In this document: piece after piece, positions 8,220-16,536 of the stretch
Layout: each line of letters opens with the position of its first letter
How positions within the stretch are numbered: the stretch's first letter is position 1
Assembly: GCF_029233945.1 (NCBI RefSeq)
Contig: NZ_JARGOQ010000018.1
Location: 1 to 62,489 of the forward strand
Source: Sneathiella sp.
GTDB taxonomy: Bacteria; Pseudomonadota; Alphaproteobacteria; Sneathiellales; Sneathiellaceae
Length of the DNA: 62,489 nucleotides
Direction: 5' to 3'
Notes under the pieces: generated by a model
Seen by the model: only the letters and a program-made list of their open reading frames with translations
Told to the model about the DNA's origin: nothing
Database searches by the model: none
Position numbers and translations under genes: made by a program

Positions 8220-9194
8220 TTAGCGTGTCTTCTTGCGTTTTGATCCGGTCAGCTTTTCAAGCGGGGTGGCCAGCAACCCCTTCGGCAGCAGGACAACGCT
8301 GATCATGAAGGCAATGCCGAGAATCAGGATCCAGTAGTCCCCGAAGATTTCTGAGAGCCAGCTTTCCGCCGTTCGGGTCAGGATCGCGCCAAGAAACGCC
8401 GCGAGCAGCATCTCCTTGCCGCCGATGGCCACCCAGATCAACGCCTCCGTTGAGAGGGTGAAACCGATCAGGGTGGGGGAGGCAAACCCATCCAGTGTGA
8501 CGAAGATTGCCCCGGCGAGCCCGGCAATGGCCGCGCTTAGCGCGAAAACCGAGAGCCGGATCGTCAGCACGTTATAGCCAAGCGACGCCAGCCGGTCCGG
8601 ATGGGTGCGGATCGCTGTCAGCCTCAGGCCATAGGCGGAACTGAGCAGCCAGGTAACAAGGAAATAAACGAGAGCGACAACGGCAAGAACGGCATAGAAT
8701 GTCGGCATCCTGTCCCAAAGCTCAAAACTCGCCCCAAAGAAGTTGAGCTTGATCGGCGGAACATTGAGCAGGCCGTTATAGCCGCCGAGCGCGTACCAGT
8801 TATTCATCAGCCGTTCCAGCACCAGCGCCATGGCAAGGGTGATGATGGCAAGATAGGCGCCGCTGATGCCGCGGCCGGCAAACAGGAAATAACCAAGCGC
8901 GAGGGCAAAGAGTGCCGATCCCGCCATGGCGGCGATCAGGCCGAGATAGCTGCTGGTCAGCTCTGGCAGAATCATGCCCTTGGTCAGGACCGCCATGATA
9001 TAGCCCCCGATCCCGAAGAACATCGCCTGCCCAAAACAGAGGATGCCGCCATATCCCCAGACAAGCGAGAGAGACATGGCAAGCAGGCCATAGACGAGAT
9101 AGGCGGTGAGCTGTCCCGTCCAGTAACCGCCAATCGCGACCGGAGAGGCGGCGAGGACTGCAAAAACCAGAAGGGCGATCAGGTTATTTCGCAC
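8220..9194 (-). CDS. ABC transporter permease, LivM/UrtC type
   Basis: 324 residues of about ten hydrophobic segments, matching inner-membrane permeases of the branched-chain amino acid / urea / amide uptake family (LivM, UrtC). The family blocks YGGILCFGQAMFFGIGGY, SGAYLAIITLA and SLGYNVLTIRL are visible, and it ends in a basic tail. The start is a GTG overlapping the upstream permease gene by 11 bases. It is the last gene of the four-gene minus-strand transporter operon; the ATPases in the operon are Urt-like, so the cargo is more likely urea- or amide-like than a branched-chain amino acid. Confidence 0.9.
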   Translation of the reverse strand: MRNNLIALLVFAVLAASPVAIGGYWTGQLTAYLVYGLLAMSLSLVWGYGGILCFGQAMFFGIGGYIMAVLTKGMILPELTSSYLGLIAAMAGSALFALALGYFLFAGRGISGAYLAIITLAMALVLERLMNNWYALGGYNGLLNVPPIKLNFFGASFELWDRMPTFYAVLAVVALVYFLVTWLLSSAYGLRLTAIRTHPDRLASLGYNVLTIRLSVFALSAAIAGLAGAIFVTLDGFASPTLIGFTLSTEALIWVAIGGKEMLLAAFLGAILTRTAESWLSEIFGDYWILILGIAFMISVVLLPKGLLATPLEKLTGSKRKKTR

Positions 9195-10044
9195 GGCGCC
9201 CTCCCATGATGCCTTCGGGTTTCAGCCGGATGATCAGGATGGCAATGATATAGACTGTGATCAGGGCGGCGACCGGCGATATCCAGACCGCAAGCAGGTT
9301 ATTCACACCGCCAACGACGGCGCCGCCGACCAACACGCCCGCGAGCGGCCCGGCGCCGCCGACAAGGATGGAAAGGAACCCCGGCACCAGATAGCCAAGA
9401 CCCATCTGCGGATCGACACTGATAATCGGGGCGACAAGAGCCCCGGCAAGTCCCGCAAGCGCAGTGCCGATCACGAAGCTCCACCGATACATCCGCCGGG
9501 TGTCAATCCCGAGCGAGGCGGCGGTGTTTGGGCGGGCAATCACGGCGCGGGCCAACAGGCCGAAATCGGTGCGGGTAAAGAGCCAGAATGTACCGCCGAT
9601 TAGCAGGATGGATGCCGCCATCAGGATCAGCCGATAAAGCGGATAGCTGAACGCGCCTAGTTCAAGGCTGCCGTCAACGGGGAGGGCCACACTATGGGAT
9701 TCCGGCCCGAAAGTGAGCACCACAAGCTGTTTCAGCGCAATGGACAGGCCCCAGGTCGCCAAAATGGTATCGAGCGGTCTGAGATAGATATGGCGGATGA
9801 GCGCCGCCTCGATCAGCAGGCCGAGAAAGCCGACAATGATCGGCGCGAGGATGATCCCGGCCAGGAAAGGGAGTCCTAAGTTTTGCGCCGCGACCATCAC
9901 ATAGGCGCCGATCATGAACAGCTCCCCATGCGCCATATTGATGACCCCCATCATGCCGAAGACGATCATCAGCCCGAGCGCGACCAGAACGAGGATGAGG
10001 ATATATGAGCTGACATCAAGGATTATGGGGATAAGTTCACTCAT
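9184..10044 (-). CDS. ABC transporter permease, LivH/UrtB type
   Basis: 286 residues, the second permease of the importer. Family features seen are GLMIVFGMMGVINMAHGEL near the N-terminus and LGLPF/PLDTILATWG blocks, with eight or so membrane segments. It has no large extracytoplasmic extension such as some UrtB proteins carry. It is 12 bases downstream of the UrtE-like ATPase gene and overlaps the second permease gene by 11 bases, so all four are co-translated and the heterodimeric channel is made stoichiometrically. Confidence 0.91.
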   Translation of the reverse strand: MSELIPIILDVSSYILILVLVALGLMIVFGMMGVINMAHGELFMIGAYVMVAAQNLGLPFLAGIILAPIIVGFLGLLIEAALIRHIYLRPLDTILATWGLSIALKQLVVLTFGPESHSVALPVDGSLELGAFSYPLYRLILMAASILLIGGTFWLFTRTDFGLLARAVIARPNTAASLGIDTRRMYRWSFVIGTALAGLAGALVAPIISVDPQMGLGYLVPGFLSILVGGAGPLAGVLVGGAVVGGVNNLLAVWISPVAALITVYIIAILIIRLKPEGIMGGRRAK

Positions 10045-10056
10045 CAGATTAACATC

Positions 10057-10758
10057 CTAAACCGAGAGATAGCGATGCAGCAGGCTGTCATCCTGGCGCA
10101 ACGTCTCTATATCGCAGCGTTCCTGTATCGCCCCGTTTTCCATGAACAGCACTTCATCGGCGAGGGTGCGGACCATATCGACATTCTGTTCCACGATCAG
10201 AATACTGAGGCCGGTCTCACGCGCGATACGGCTAAGCTGAGCACCGATGTCATGGACGATACTGGGCTGTATCCCCTCCGTCGGCTCATCAAGGAGGAGC
10301 ATTTTCGGCCCGCCGATCAAGGCCCGTGCGATGGCAAGGATTTGCTGTTGTCCGCCCGAGAATGTTCCGGCGCGTTGCTCGGCCCGTTCTTTCAGGATCG
10401 GAAACCAGTCATATATCTGTTCAATCGGGAGAACATTTCCGCCTTCATGACCCAAGAGGCTAAGGCGCAGATTTTCCGCGACGGTGAAATCGGCGAAAAT
10501 CTCGCGGCCCTGCGGCACATATCCCATACCGATGCGGGAAATATGATGGGTCGGCAGCTTCTCGATGGCAGTTCCGTCAAACATGATCCGGCCCGATTTT
10601 ACCCGGATCAGCCCCATGATGGTTTTCATCAGGGTTGTTTTCCCCATGCCGTTCCGGCCCATCAGGGCGGTCACCTTGCCGGGCGCAATCCGGCAGGAAA
10701 AATCGCGAAGGACCAGAGCTTCCCCATAGCCGGCGGCGAGGTTTTCGATTTCAAGCAT
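10057..10758 (-). CDS. ABC transporter ATP-binding protein, UrtE/LivF type
   Basis: 233 residues. Walker A GRNGMGKTT is at 34-42, the ABC signature FSGGQQQILAIARAL and Walker B LLLDEPTEGIQP follow. The stretches TLMKTIMGL and YVPQGREIF resemble UrtE of urea importers more than LivF. It powers the inner-membrane importer together with the UrtD-like subunit. The start overlaps the upstream ATPase gene by 8 bases. Assignment to the family is firm; assignment to urea itself is not. Confidence 0.92.
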   Translation of the reverse strand: MLEIENLAAGYGEALVLRDFSCRIAPGKVTALMGRNGMGKTTLMKTIMGLIRVKSGRIMFDGTAIEKLPTHHISRIGMGYVPQGREIFADFTVAENLRLSLLGHEGGNVLPIEQIYDWFPILKERAEQRAGTFSGGQQQILAIARALIGGPKMLLLDEPTEGIQPSIVHDIGAQLSRIARETGLSILIVEQNVDMVRTLADEVLFMENGAIQERCDIETLRQDDSLLHRYLSV

Positions 10759-11470
10759 CGCTCAACGCCTCTGCCTGGCCGAAATAGAGGGCCTTCACCT
10801 CTGCGTCCTTGCGAATATCGGCAAAATGTCCGGATTTCAGGATCTGCCCCTTCGACATCACATGAAGCGGACAGGCGAGATGCTCAATAAAGCCCATGTC
10901 ATGCTCGATCACCAGTACGGTTATGCCCTGATCGCGGTTGATGCGGGTGATCAGGTCGGCTGTCGCGCGGGTTTCCGCCGCCGTCATGCCTGCCGTTGGC
11001 TCATCCAGCAAAATAAGGGACGGGGCCTGGGCCAGCAGGAGGCCGATCTCAAGCCATTGTTTCTGGCCATGGGCGAGTTCACCAGCGAGCATATGCTCCG
11101 CTTCGATCAGGTTAATCTGCGCGAGAATGCCGTTGATAGCCGCACGGTTCGCGGTGTTTCTGGCGGCGATAACCAGATTTTCGCGGATTGTGAGTTCCTC
11201 AAAAATGGCGGGCACCTGGAACTTGCGACCAACGCCAAGACGGGCAATTTTATGCGACGGCCAGCCTGTGATATTATGCTCTTTGAAGCAAACCTTGCCA
11301 GCATCCGGTTTCAGGACCCCGGTGATCAGATTGAAGAGCGTTGATTTCCCGCAGCCATTCGGTCCGACAAGAGCATTCAGGCTGCCTTCCTCAATCGTGA
11401 GCGTGAAATCATCGACGGCACGAAGACCGCCAAAATTTTTGCATAGCGACTTCAATTCAAGAAAAGACAT
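10751..11470 (-). CDS. ABC transporter ATP-binding protein, UrtD/LivG type
   Basis: 239 residues, first gene of the minus-strand transporter operon. Walker A GPNGCGKST is at 36-44 and Walker B LILLDEPTAGM is clear. The block GVGRKFQVPAIFEELTIRENL is the form found in UrtD; LivG proteins usually have RTFQ there. The signature motif LAHGQKQWLEIGLLLA also matches UrtD. Transcription starts in the palindrome-rich spacer shared with the divergent substrate-binding protein gene. Confidence 0.92.
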   Translation of the reverse strand: MSFLELKSLCKNFGGLRAVDDFTLTIEEGSLNALVGPNGCGKSTLFNLITGVLKPDAGKVCFKEHNITGWPSHKIARLGVGRKFQVPAIFEELTIRENLVIAARNTANRAAINGILAQINLIEAEHMLAGELAHGQKQWLEIGLLLAQAPSLILLDEPTAGMTAAETRATADLITRINRDQGITVLVIEHDMGFIEHLACPLHVMSKGQILKSGHFADIRKDAEVKALYFGQAEALSDA

Positions 11471-11521
11471 GCATGCTTCGCCGATTCAGTTTATTTTATA
11501 TGCATACGTACAAATTAAGAA

Positions 11522-11551
11522 CGTGCACATACAAAGTTTAATATGTGTACG
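11522..11551. promoter_or_regulatory. Inverted repeat in the transporter divergent promoter region
   Basis: CGTGCACATA (11522-11531) and TATGTGTACG (11542-11551) are inverted copies matching at 9 of 10 positions, with a 10-base spacer. They are 52 bases upstream of the UrtD-like gene. The 20-base centre-to-centre geometry suits a dimeric regulator, but no regulator gene is adjacent. Confidence 0.4.
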
Positions 11552-11593
11552 GTTGAATTTTTAGTATTTTTTCATCAAAAACCGGGCAATATG

Positions 11594-11607
11594 CCGATAT
11601 ATATCGG
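11594..11607. promoter_or_regulatory. Perfect 14-bp palindrome CCGATATATATCGG
   Basis: A perfect palindrome in the middle of the 250-base divergent spacer. It is preceded by a smaller inverted repeat GGCA-ATA-TGCC. Candidate operator shared by the two divergent promoters; the protein that would bind it is unknown. Confidence 0.4.
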
Positions 11608-11634
11608 TAATTATTTGATTCTTTTACGGTAACT

Positions 11635-11683
11635 GGCATAACCATGCACAATTCAATTTAACAAACAACTGTTTTGTTATGCC
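11635..11683. promoter_or_regulatory. Inverted repeat GGCATAAC...GTTATGCC upstream of the binding-protein gene
   Basis: Perfect 8-bp arms at 11635-11642 and 11676-11683 enclose a 33-base AT-rich loop. The right arm ends 37 bases before the ATG at 11721. It could be a pair of half-sites or form a stem in the leader transcript. Confidence 0.35.
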
Positions 11684-11720
11684 GGAACTTCGGTATTTTA
11701 ACGATTGCGAGGATAAAGCG

Positions 11721-12890
11721 ATGATCGAGATTTCCAGACGAAAATTCATGGGCGCGGTGGGTGCGACTGCGGTTGCATCAACATTTGGCATGCCGGCAAT
11801 TGCCGCAGGGAAGACCATCAAGATCGGCGCGGTGCAGCCTTTCTCCGGCGGTCTGGAACTGTTCGGTAATCAGGCGAAAATGGGCCTCGACCTCGCCGTT
11901 GCTGAAATCAACGCAGGCGGCGGCATCATGGGCCATCAGGTGGAAATGCTCTATGAAGATGGCAAGACGGATCCAAAAACCTCCGTTGAGAAGGCGAAAA
12001 AGCTGATCGAGCGCGATGAGGTTATGGCGATTTCCGGCCCGATCACGTCTGCCGGACGCGATGCGATGGCGGCCACGATGGAACGGGGCAAGACACCGCT
12101 TCTTTATGCAACCAACTATGAAGGTGGTATCTGCAACCGCTATCTCTTCTCCTTCAACACGGTGCCGAACCAGGATACAGCGCCACTCATTCCGTATCTG
12201 AAAGAAGAGGGGCTGGGGGACAGCTACTATATGTTCGGGGCGGATTATGTCTGGCCGCGTAACATGTTCAAGACGGCGAAGGGAATTATCGGCGGCGTCG
12301 GCGGCACGACCGTTGGCGAGGAATATACCCCCTTCGGCGTCAAGGACTTCTCCTCCATCATTCGTAAAATCGCGGATTCGGGGGCGAAAATACTGTTGTT
12401 TGCGCTGCCGGGCGCAGACGGCATCACCTTTATCAAGCAGGCGGAAGAATTCGGCCTGACCAAGAAAATGACCATTGCCTTCCTTGGCTTCGCGGAAACC
12501 TATCTCGGGGCGTTCGGTGAAGGCAAGGGCGAGGGGATGTATGCCGGGGTTCCGTTCGTGGCGAGGTCGCCTGAGCCGGGTGTGCAGGATTTTGTTGCCA
12601 AGATCCGCAAGGCAAATGGGGATGATGCGGTTGTTTCCTTCTATGTGATGACCCATTATAATTCCCTGATCGCGCTGAAGGGCGGGCTGGAGAAGGCCGG
12701 TAAGGTCGATAAGGAAGCCCTGATCGACGGGATGGCCGGACTGTCGTTTGAAATCCCGACGGGACCGGCGATGATCACCAAGGAGGATCATCACGTTGCC
12801 ATGAATATGTATATCGCCCGGACGAGCAACGGCACCTTGAACATCGCGAAAAAACTTGGTGTTATCGACCCCGCGCCACAATGCGGATAA
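11721..12890 (+). CDS. Tat-exported amide/urea-type ABC substrate-binding protein
   Basis: 389 residues. ATG at 11721 is chosen because gagga sits 7 bases before it and because it starts a Tat signal: SRRKFMG at 5-11, a short hydrophobic stretch, then PAIAAG. An ATG-like start further up (11679) would add an implausible tail. The mature protein is a Peripla_BP_6/5 two-lobed receptor resembling UrtA, AmiC and FmdD, with YATNYEGGICNRYLF and a C-terminal DHHVAMNMYI. It would deliver cargo to the divergent Urt-like importer. It is followed 13 bases later by a nicotinamidase-like hydrolase, which suggests an amide as cargo. Confidence 0.9.
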   Translation: MIEISRRKFMGAVGATAVASTFGMPAIAAGKTIKIGAVQPFSGGLELFGNQAKMGLDLAVAEINAGGGIMGHQVEMLYEDGKTDPKTSVEKAKKLIERDEVMAISGPITSAGRDAMAATMERGKTPLLYATNYEGGICNRYLFSFNTVPNQDTAPLIPYLKEEGLGDSYYMFGADYVWPRNMFKTAKGIIGGVGGTTVGEEYTPFGVKDFSSIIRKIADSGAKILLFALPGADGITFIKQAEEFGLTKKMTIAFLGFAETYLGAFGEGKGEGMYAGVPFVARSPEPGVQDFVAKIRKANGDDAVVSFYVMTHYNSLIALKGGLEKAGKVDKEALIDGMAGLSFEIPTGPAMITKEDHHVAMNMYIARTSNGTLNIAKKLGVIDPAPQCG

Positions 12891-12903
12891 GTTAGGAGAA
12901 CCC

Positions 12904-13641
12904 GTGACAACCCGTGACCTCACTGATGATCTGGAAGCGGCCATGCCGCTCGCCTTTACCGATTTCGATCCGTCGGTAGCCGGGCGCCGGGCCGGTCTTG
13001 TGATTGTGGATGAGGTCAACGGGTTTGCAACCGTCGGGGCCGGGGCGCTCGCGCCGCCGGAACCGAACGCGCAAGTCGCGACAATGGTATCGGAGACAGT
13101 CAGCCTTGCCCGGCATTTCACGGCGCAGGGCTGGCCGATCCTCGCTTTTCAGGATACCCATATTCCGGGTAAGCCCGAACCGCCCTATCCGCCGCATTGC
13201 GAGGCGGGTACCGGCGAAGAAGAGCTGGTGCCGGAGCTTAAATGGCTGGAAGAAGACGCGAACACCACGCTTGTCCGCAAAGACTGCATCAATGGCTTTA
13301 TCGGCGCGATGCGGTCCGATGGCAGTAATGCCGTGGCCGACTGGGTGAAAGAAAACGCCATTACCGACCTTCTTGTCGTCGGCATCTGCACCGATATCTG
13401 CGTGATGGATTTTGTCCTCACCAGTTTGAGCGCGCGCAATCATGACATGATGCCGGGCCTCATGGACATTTATGTCTATGACAAGGGCTGCTCGACCTAT
13501 GATCTGCCGCGCAGCGTCGCAGAAGATATCGGTTATGGCGCGACAGCGGCCCATCCGCAGGATGTAACTCACTATATGGGTCTTTATTTCATGGCGAGCC
13601 GTGGCGCGCAGCTTGTCAATGAGGTGGTACTTCCGACATAA
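12904..13641 (+). CDS. Isochorismatase-family amidohydrolase, nicotinamidase-like
   Basis: 245 residues. GTG at 12904 is preferred: taggagaa lies just upstream and an in-frame start at 12856 would overlap the binding-protein gene. The Asp-Lys-Cys triad of the family is visible as Asp36, Lys126 and Cys166 (GICTDICV). A nicotinamidase-type metal site is also suggested by QDTH (Asp84, His86) and PPHCEAGT (His98). It should hydrolyse an amide to ammonia and an acid; candidates include nicotinamide, maleamate or N-carbamoyl compounds. It is co-directional with the binding protein and an alpha/beta hydrolase, forming a putative amide catabolic unit. Confidence 0.85.
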   Translation: MTTRDLTDDLEAAMPLAFTDFDPSVAGRRAGLVIVDEVNGFATVGAGALAPPEPNAQVATMVSETVSLARHFTAQGWPILAFQDTHIPGKPEPPYPPHCEAGTGEEELVPELKWLEEDANTTLVRKDCINGFIGAMRSDGSNAVADWVKENAITDLLVVGICTDICVMDFVLTSLSARNHDMMPGLMDIYVYDKGCSTYDLPRSVAEDIGYGATAAHPQDVTHYMGLYFMASRGAQLVNEVVLPT

Positions 13642-13677
13642 TGATCTCACCCGCTAAATAATAACAAGGGAGGGATC

Positions 13678-14466
13678 ATGACAATCACGGCAAACGGCAC
13701 TGAATTTGAAACCAGCTTTGAAGGGCCGGAGGGCGCGCCTGTCGTCACGATGAGTCATTCGCTTTGTTGCGATCTGTCCGCCTGGGATGAACTGGCCGGG
13801 GATCTGAAAAAAGATCACCGCGTGCTTCGTTATTCGCTGCGCGGCCATGGAAAGAGCGCGCCGGTGCCGGGGCCTTATGATTTCAGGATGCTGGCGGCTG
13901 ATGTGGCGGCGATACAGGATGCTTACGGGGTGACGGAAAGTCATTTTGTCGGCCTGTCCATCGGCGGCATGATCGCGCAGGAATTTGCCCTTAACTATCC
14001 CGAACGGACATTGAACCTCGTGATTTCGAGCTCTCTCTGTGCGCTTCCCGATGGCGCGGCGGCGCTCTGGCCTGAACGGATCAGATTGGCGGCGGAAGAG
14101 GGGCTGGCCGCGACGGTTGATCCAACCATGTCCCGCTGGTTCGTCGAAGGCTCCCTTGGCGACCGGCCGGAACTTGATGCGCGGGTGCGCAAGATGATCG
14201 TCGAGACGTCCGTGGAGGGGTATATCGGCTGCTGCCATGCCATCGCGGGCATCGATCTCAAGGACCGCATCCCGGCGATACGGGCGAAAGCGCTCGTCAT
14301 TGTCGGACGGGAGGATATGGGCACACCGCTCAGCTCGTCCGAGTTGATCCACCGGCAGATCGAAGGATCAAAGCTGGTGGTCATTGATAATGCGGCGCAT
14401 CAGCTTGCCATCGACAAACCCGAAGAGTTCAACCGCCATGTCCGGACACATCTCGCGTCCGTCTAG
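13678..14466 (+). CDS. Alpha/beta hydrolase, 3-oxoadipate enol-lactonase-like
   Basis: 262 residues. The nucleophile elbow GLSIGG gives Ser94; GREDMGTP supplies the acid region and DNAAHQLAIDKPEEF the catalytic His, in PcaD order. PcaD-type enzymes open enol-lactones, and relatives such as NicD deformylate N-formylmaleamate, so a role after the nicotinamidase-like enzyme is plausible but unproven. A good aaggagggatc precedes the ATG. The stop overlaps by four bases the stop of the S-formylglutathione hydrolase on the other strand. Confidence 0.86.
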   Translation: MTITANGTEFETSFEGPEGAPVVTMSHSLCCDLSAWDELAGDLKKDHRVLRYSLRGHGKSAPVPGPYDFRMLAADVAAIQDAYGVTESHFVGLSIGGMIAQEFALNYPERTLNLVISSSLCALPDGAAALWPERIRLAAEEGLAATVDPTMSRWFVEGSLGDRPELDARVRKMIVETSVEGYIGCCHAIAGIDLKDRIPAIRAKALVIVGREDMGTPLSSSELIHRQIEGSKLVVIDNAAHQLAIDKPEEFNRHVRTHLASV

Positions 14467-15302
14467 CTTTTCTTCAGGATGGAGACATGATGGCGGATAT
14501 GATCTTCCATAAATGTCTGGATGAAGTAATAGCTGTGATCGTAACCGTCATGTAGCCGGAGGGTGAGGGGCTGTCCCGCTTCCTTGCAGGCGGCCTCGAA
14601 TATTTCCGGCTTTAACTGCTCGGTCAGGAACTGGTCGGCCTTGCCCTGATCGATCAGGATATGCGACGCGCGGTGACCGTTCTTCACAAGCTCGGTCGCG
14701 TCATATTCGATCCAGCTCGCCTTGTCCGTCCCGAGATATCCGGTGAAGGCCTTCTCCCCCCAGGGGCACTGCATCGGCGATGAAATCGGTGCGAAAGCGG
14801 AAACGGATTTATAGATTTCCGGATTTTTAAGCGCGATAGTGAGCGCACCATGCCCGCCCATGGAATGCCCGAAAATGCCGGTCAGGTCGACATCGGCGTT
14901 GAAATTTTCATTGATCAGGAGGCGAAGCTCGTCCCGGACATAGCTGTACATCCGGTAGCTTCCGGCCCATGGCTCCTTCACCGCATCAAGATAGAACCCC
15001 GCTCCGGTCCCGAAATCCCAGTCATCTTCCTCCCCCGGCAAACCATCCCCGCGCGGGCTGGTATCGGGCATCACGAGCATAACCCCAAGCTCCGATGCGA
15101 TCCGTTGCGCGCCTGCCTTGATAGTGGCGGTTTCCTCCGTGCAGGTGAGACCCGCAAGATAATAGAGAACGGGGACTTTCATCCCGTGCGCCTGTTGCGG
15201 CTGGAAGACGGCGAAGCGCATATTTGTCCCGGTTACCGAGGACTTATGCGCATAGAACCCTTGCGTGCCGCCGAAACAGGCCTGTTCTGAAATAGTTTCC
15301 AT
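14463..15302 (-). CDS. fghA: S-formylglutathione hydrolase
   Basis: 279 residues, the usual length. It hydrolyses S-formylglutathione to formate and glutathione, the second step of glutathione-dependent formaldehyde oxidation. Seen are the esterase-D family blocks PVLYYLAGLTCTEE, DTSPRG and the nucleophile GHSMGG (Ser147). It is 9 bases downstream of the class III alcohol dehydrogenase gene on the same strand, which is the classical pair. Cytoplasmic. Confidence 0.96.
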   Translation of the reverse strand: METISEQACFGGTQGFYAHKSSVTGTNMRFAVFQPQQAHGMKVPVLYYLAGLTCTEETATIKAGAQRIASELGVMLVMPDTSPRGDGLPGEEDDWDFGTGAGFYLDAVKEPWAGSYRMYSYVRDELRLLINENFNADVDLTGIFGHSMGGHGALTIALKNPEIYKSVSAFAPISSPMQCPWGEKAFTGYLGTDKASWIEYDATELVKNGHRASHILIDQGKADQFLTEQLKPEIFEAACKEAGQPLTLRLHDGYDHSYYFIQTFMEDHIRHHVSILKKS

Positions 15303-15311
15303 AATCTCGCT

Positions 15312-16421
15312 TTAAAAAGTAACGACGCCGCGGATGGACTTGCCTTCATGCATCAGGTCGAAGCCCTCGTTGATCTTTTCGATCGGCATGACATGGGTAA
15401 TCAGGTCATCGATATTGATTTTGCCATCCATATACCAGTCGACGATTTTCGGAACGTCCGTGCGCCCCTTCGCGCCACCGAAGGCCGTGCCTTTCCAGAC
15501 GCGCCCGGTCACCAACTGGAACGGCCGGGTGGAGATTTCCTGACCCGCACCCGCAACGCCGATAATGATACTCTCGCCCCAACCCTTGTGACAGCATTCG
15601 AGCGCCTGACGCATGACATTGACATTGCCGATGCATTCAAACGAATAATCCGCGCCGCCCTTGGTGAGATCGACAAGATAGGGAACGATATCGCCCTCGA
15701 CTTCTGTCGGGTTGACGAAATGGGTCATGCCGAACTTCTCGCCAAGCTCTTTCCGCGCCGGATTGAGATCGACGCCGACGATCATGTCCGCCCCGGCGAG
15801 CCGCGCGCCCTGAATGACATTAAGGCCGATGCCGCCAAGACCGAAGACGACGACATTATCGCCGGGTTTTACCTTCGCCGTATTGATGACCGCGCCGATC
15901 CCCGTGGTGACGCCGCAGCCGATGTAACAGACCTTGTCGAACGGCGCATCCTCGCGGATTTTGGCGAGCGCGATTTCCGGCACCACCGTATAGTTTGCGA
16001 AGGTGGAGCAGCCCATATAGTGAAAGACTTTCTCGCCATTGATCTTGAACCGGCTGGAGCCATCCGGCATCAGCCCCTGACCTTGCGTGACCCGGATTGC
16101 CTGACAGAGATTGGTCTTGCCGCTGGTGCAGTAATCGCATTGCCGGCATTCAGGGGTATAGAGCGGAATAACATGATCGCCTTTTTTGAGGGACGTCACG
16201 CCGGGTCCCACATCGACGACGATGCCTGCGCCTTCATGGCCGAGAATAGCCGGAAAAATACCTTCCGGATCCTCGCCGGAGAGGGTGAAGGCGTCCGTAT
16301 GGCACAGGCCGCTTGCCTTGATCTCGACCAGAACCTCGCCCTCGCGCGGGCCGTCGAGAGTGACCGTTTCGATGGTGAGAGGGGCTCCGGCTTTATGGGC
16401 GACCGCTGCTTTTACGTCCAT
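15312..16421 (-). CDS. adhC: S-(hydroxymethyl)glutathione dehydrogenase / class III alcohol dehydrogenase
   Basis: 369 residues. It oxidises S-hydroxymethylglutathione (from formaldehyde plus glutathione) to S-formylglutathione with NAD+; class III enzymes also reduce S-nitrosoglutathione. The catalytic zinc region is GLCHTD and GHEGAG, the structural zinc cysteines are [16 protein letters not shown], and GLGGIGL is the NAD-binding loop. It heads a two-gene formaldehyde-detoxification operon. A short spacer of 115 bases separates it from the divergent mtnA; I see no clear operator in it. Confidence 0.96.
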   Translation of the reverse strand: MDVKAAVAHKAGAPLTIETVTLDGPREGEVLVEIKASGLCHTDAFTLSGEDPEGIFPAILGHEGAGIVVDVGPGVTSLKKGDHVIPLYTPECRQCDYCTSGKTNLCQAIRVTQGQGLMPDGSSRFKINGEKVFHYMGCSTFANYTVVPEIALAKIREDAPFDKVCYIGCGVTTGIGAVINTAKVKPGDNVVVFGLGGIGLNVIQGARLAGADMIVGVDLNPARKELGEKFGMTHFVNPTEVEGDIVPYLVDLTKGGADYSFECIGNVNVMRQALECCHKGWGESIIIGVAGAGQEISTRPFQLVTGRVWKGTAFGGAKGRTDVPKIVDWYMDGKINIDDLITHVMPIEKINEGFDLMHEGKSIRGVVTF

Positions 16422-16536
16422 TTCTTATTCCCTTACTGCTATGCATGTTATTCGCCCGAGTGTGCAGATTTAGGACTGTCGAAGCAAGGCTTTTCCCGTT
16501 AAACTTCCCCCTCATTTCACGATCCGGGAGCAGCAA

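Noticed and set aside
8220-11470. Assignment of the ABC genes as a branched-chain amino acid (Liv) transporter
   Set aside because: The ATPase blocks GRKFQ and YVPQGREIF and the receptor's AmiC/UrtA features point to urea or amide cargo; the Liv label is kept only as fold type.
11778-13121. 447-residue minus-strand frame opposite the binding protein and hydrolase genes
   Set aside because: His/Arg-rich composition typical of antisense frames in GC-rich genes, and no homologous motifs.
15348-16502. 384-residue plus-strand frame opposite the class III alcohol dehydrogenase
   Set aside because: Antisense shadow; the dehydrogenase has all zinc ligands and a neighbouring fghA.
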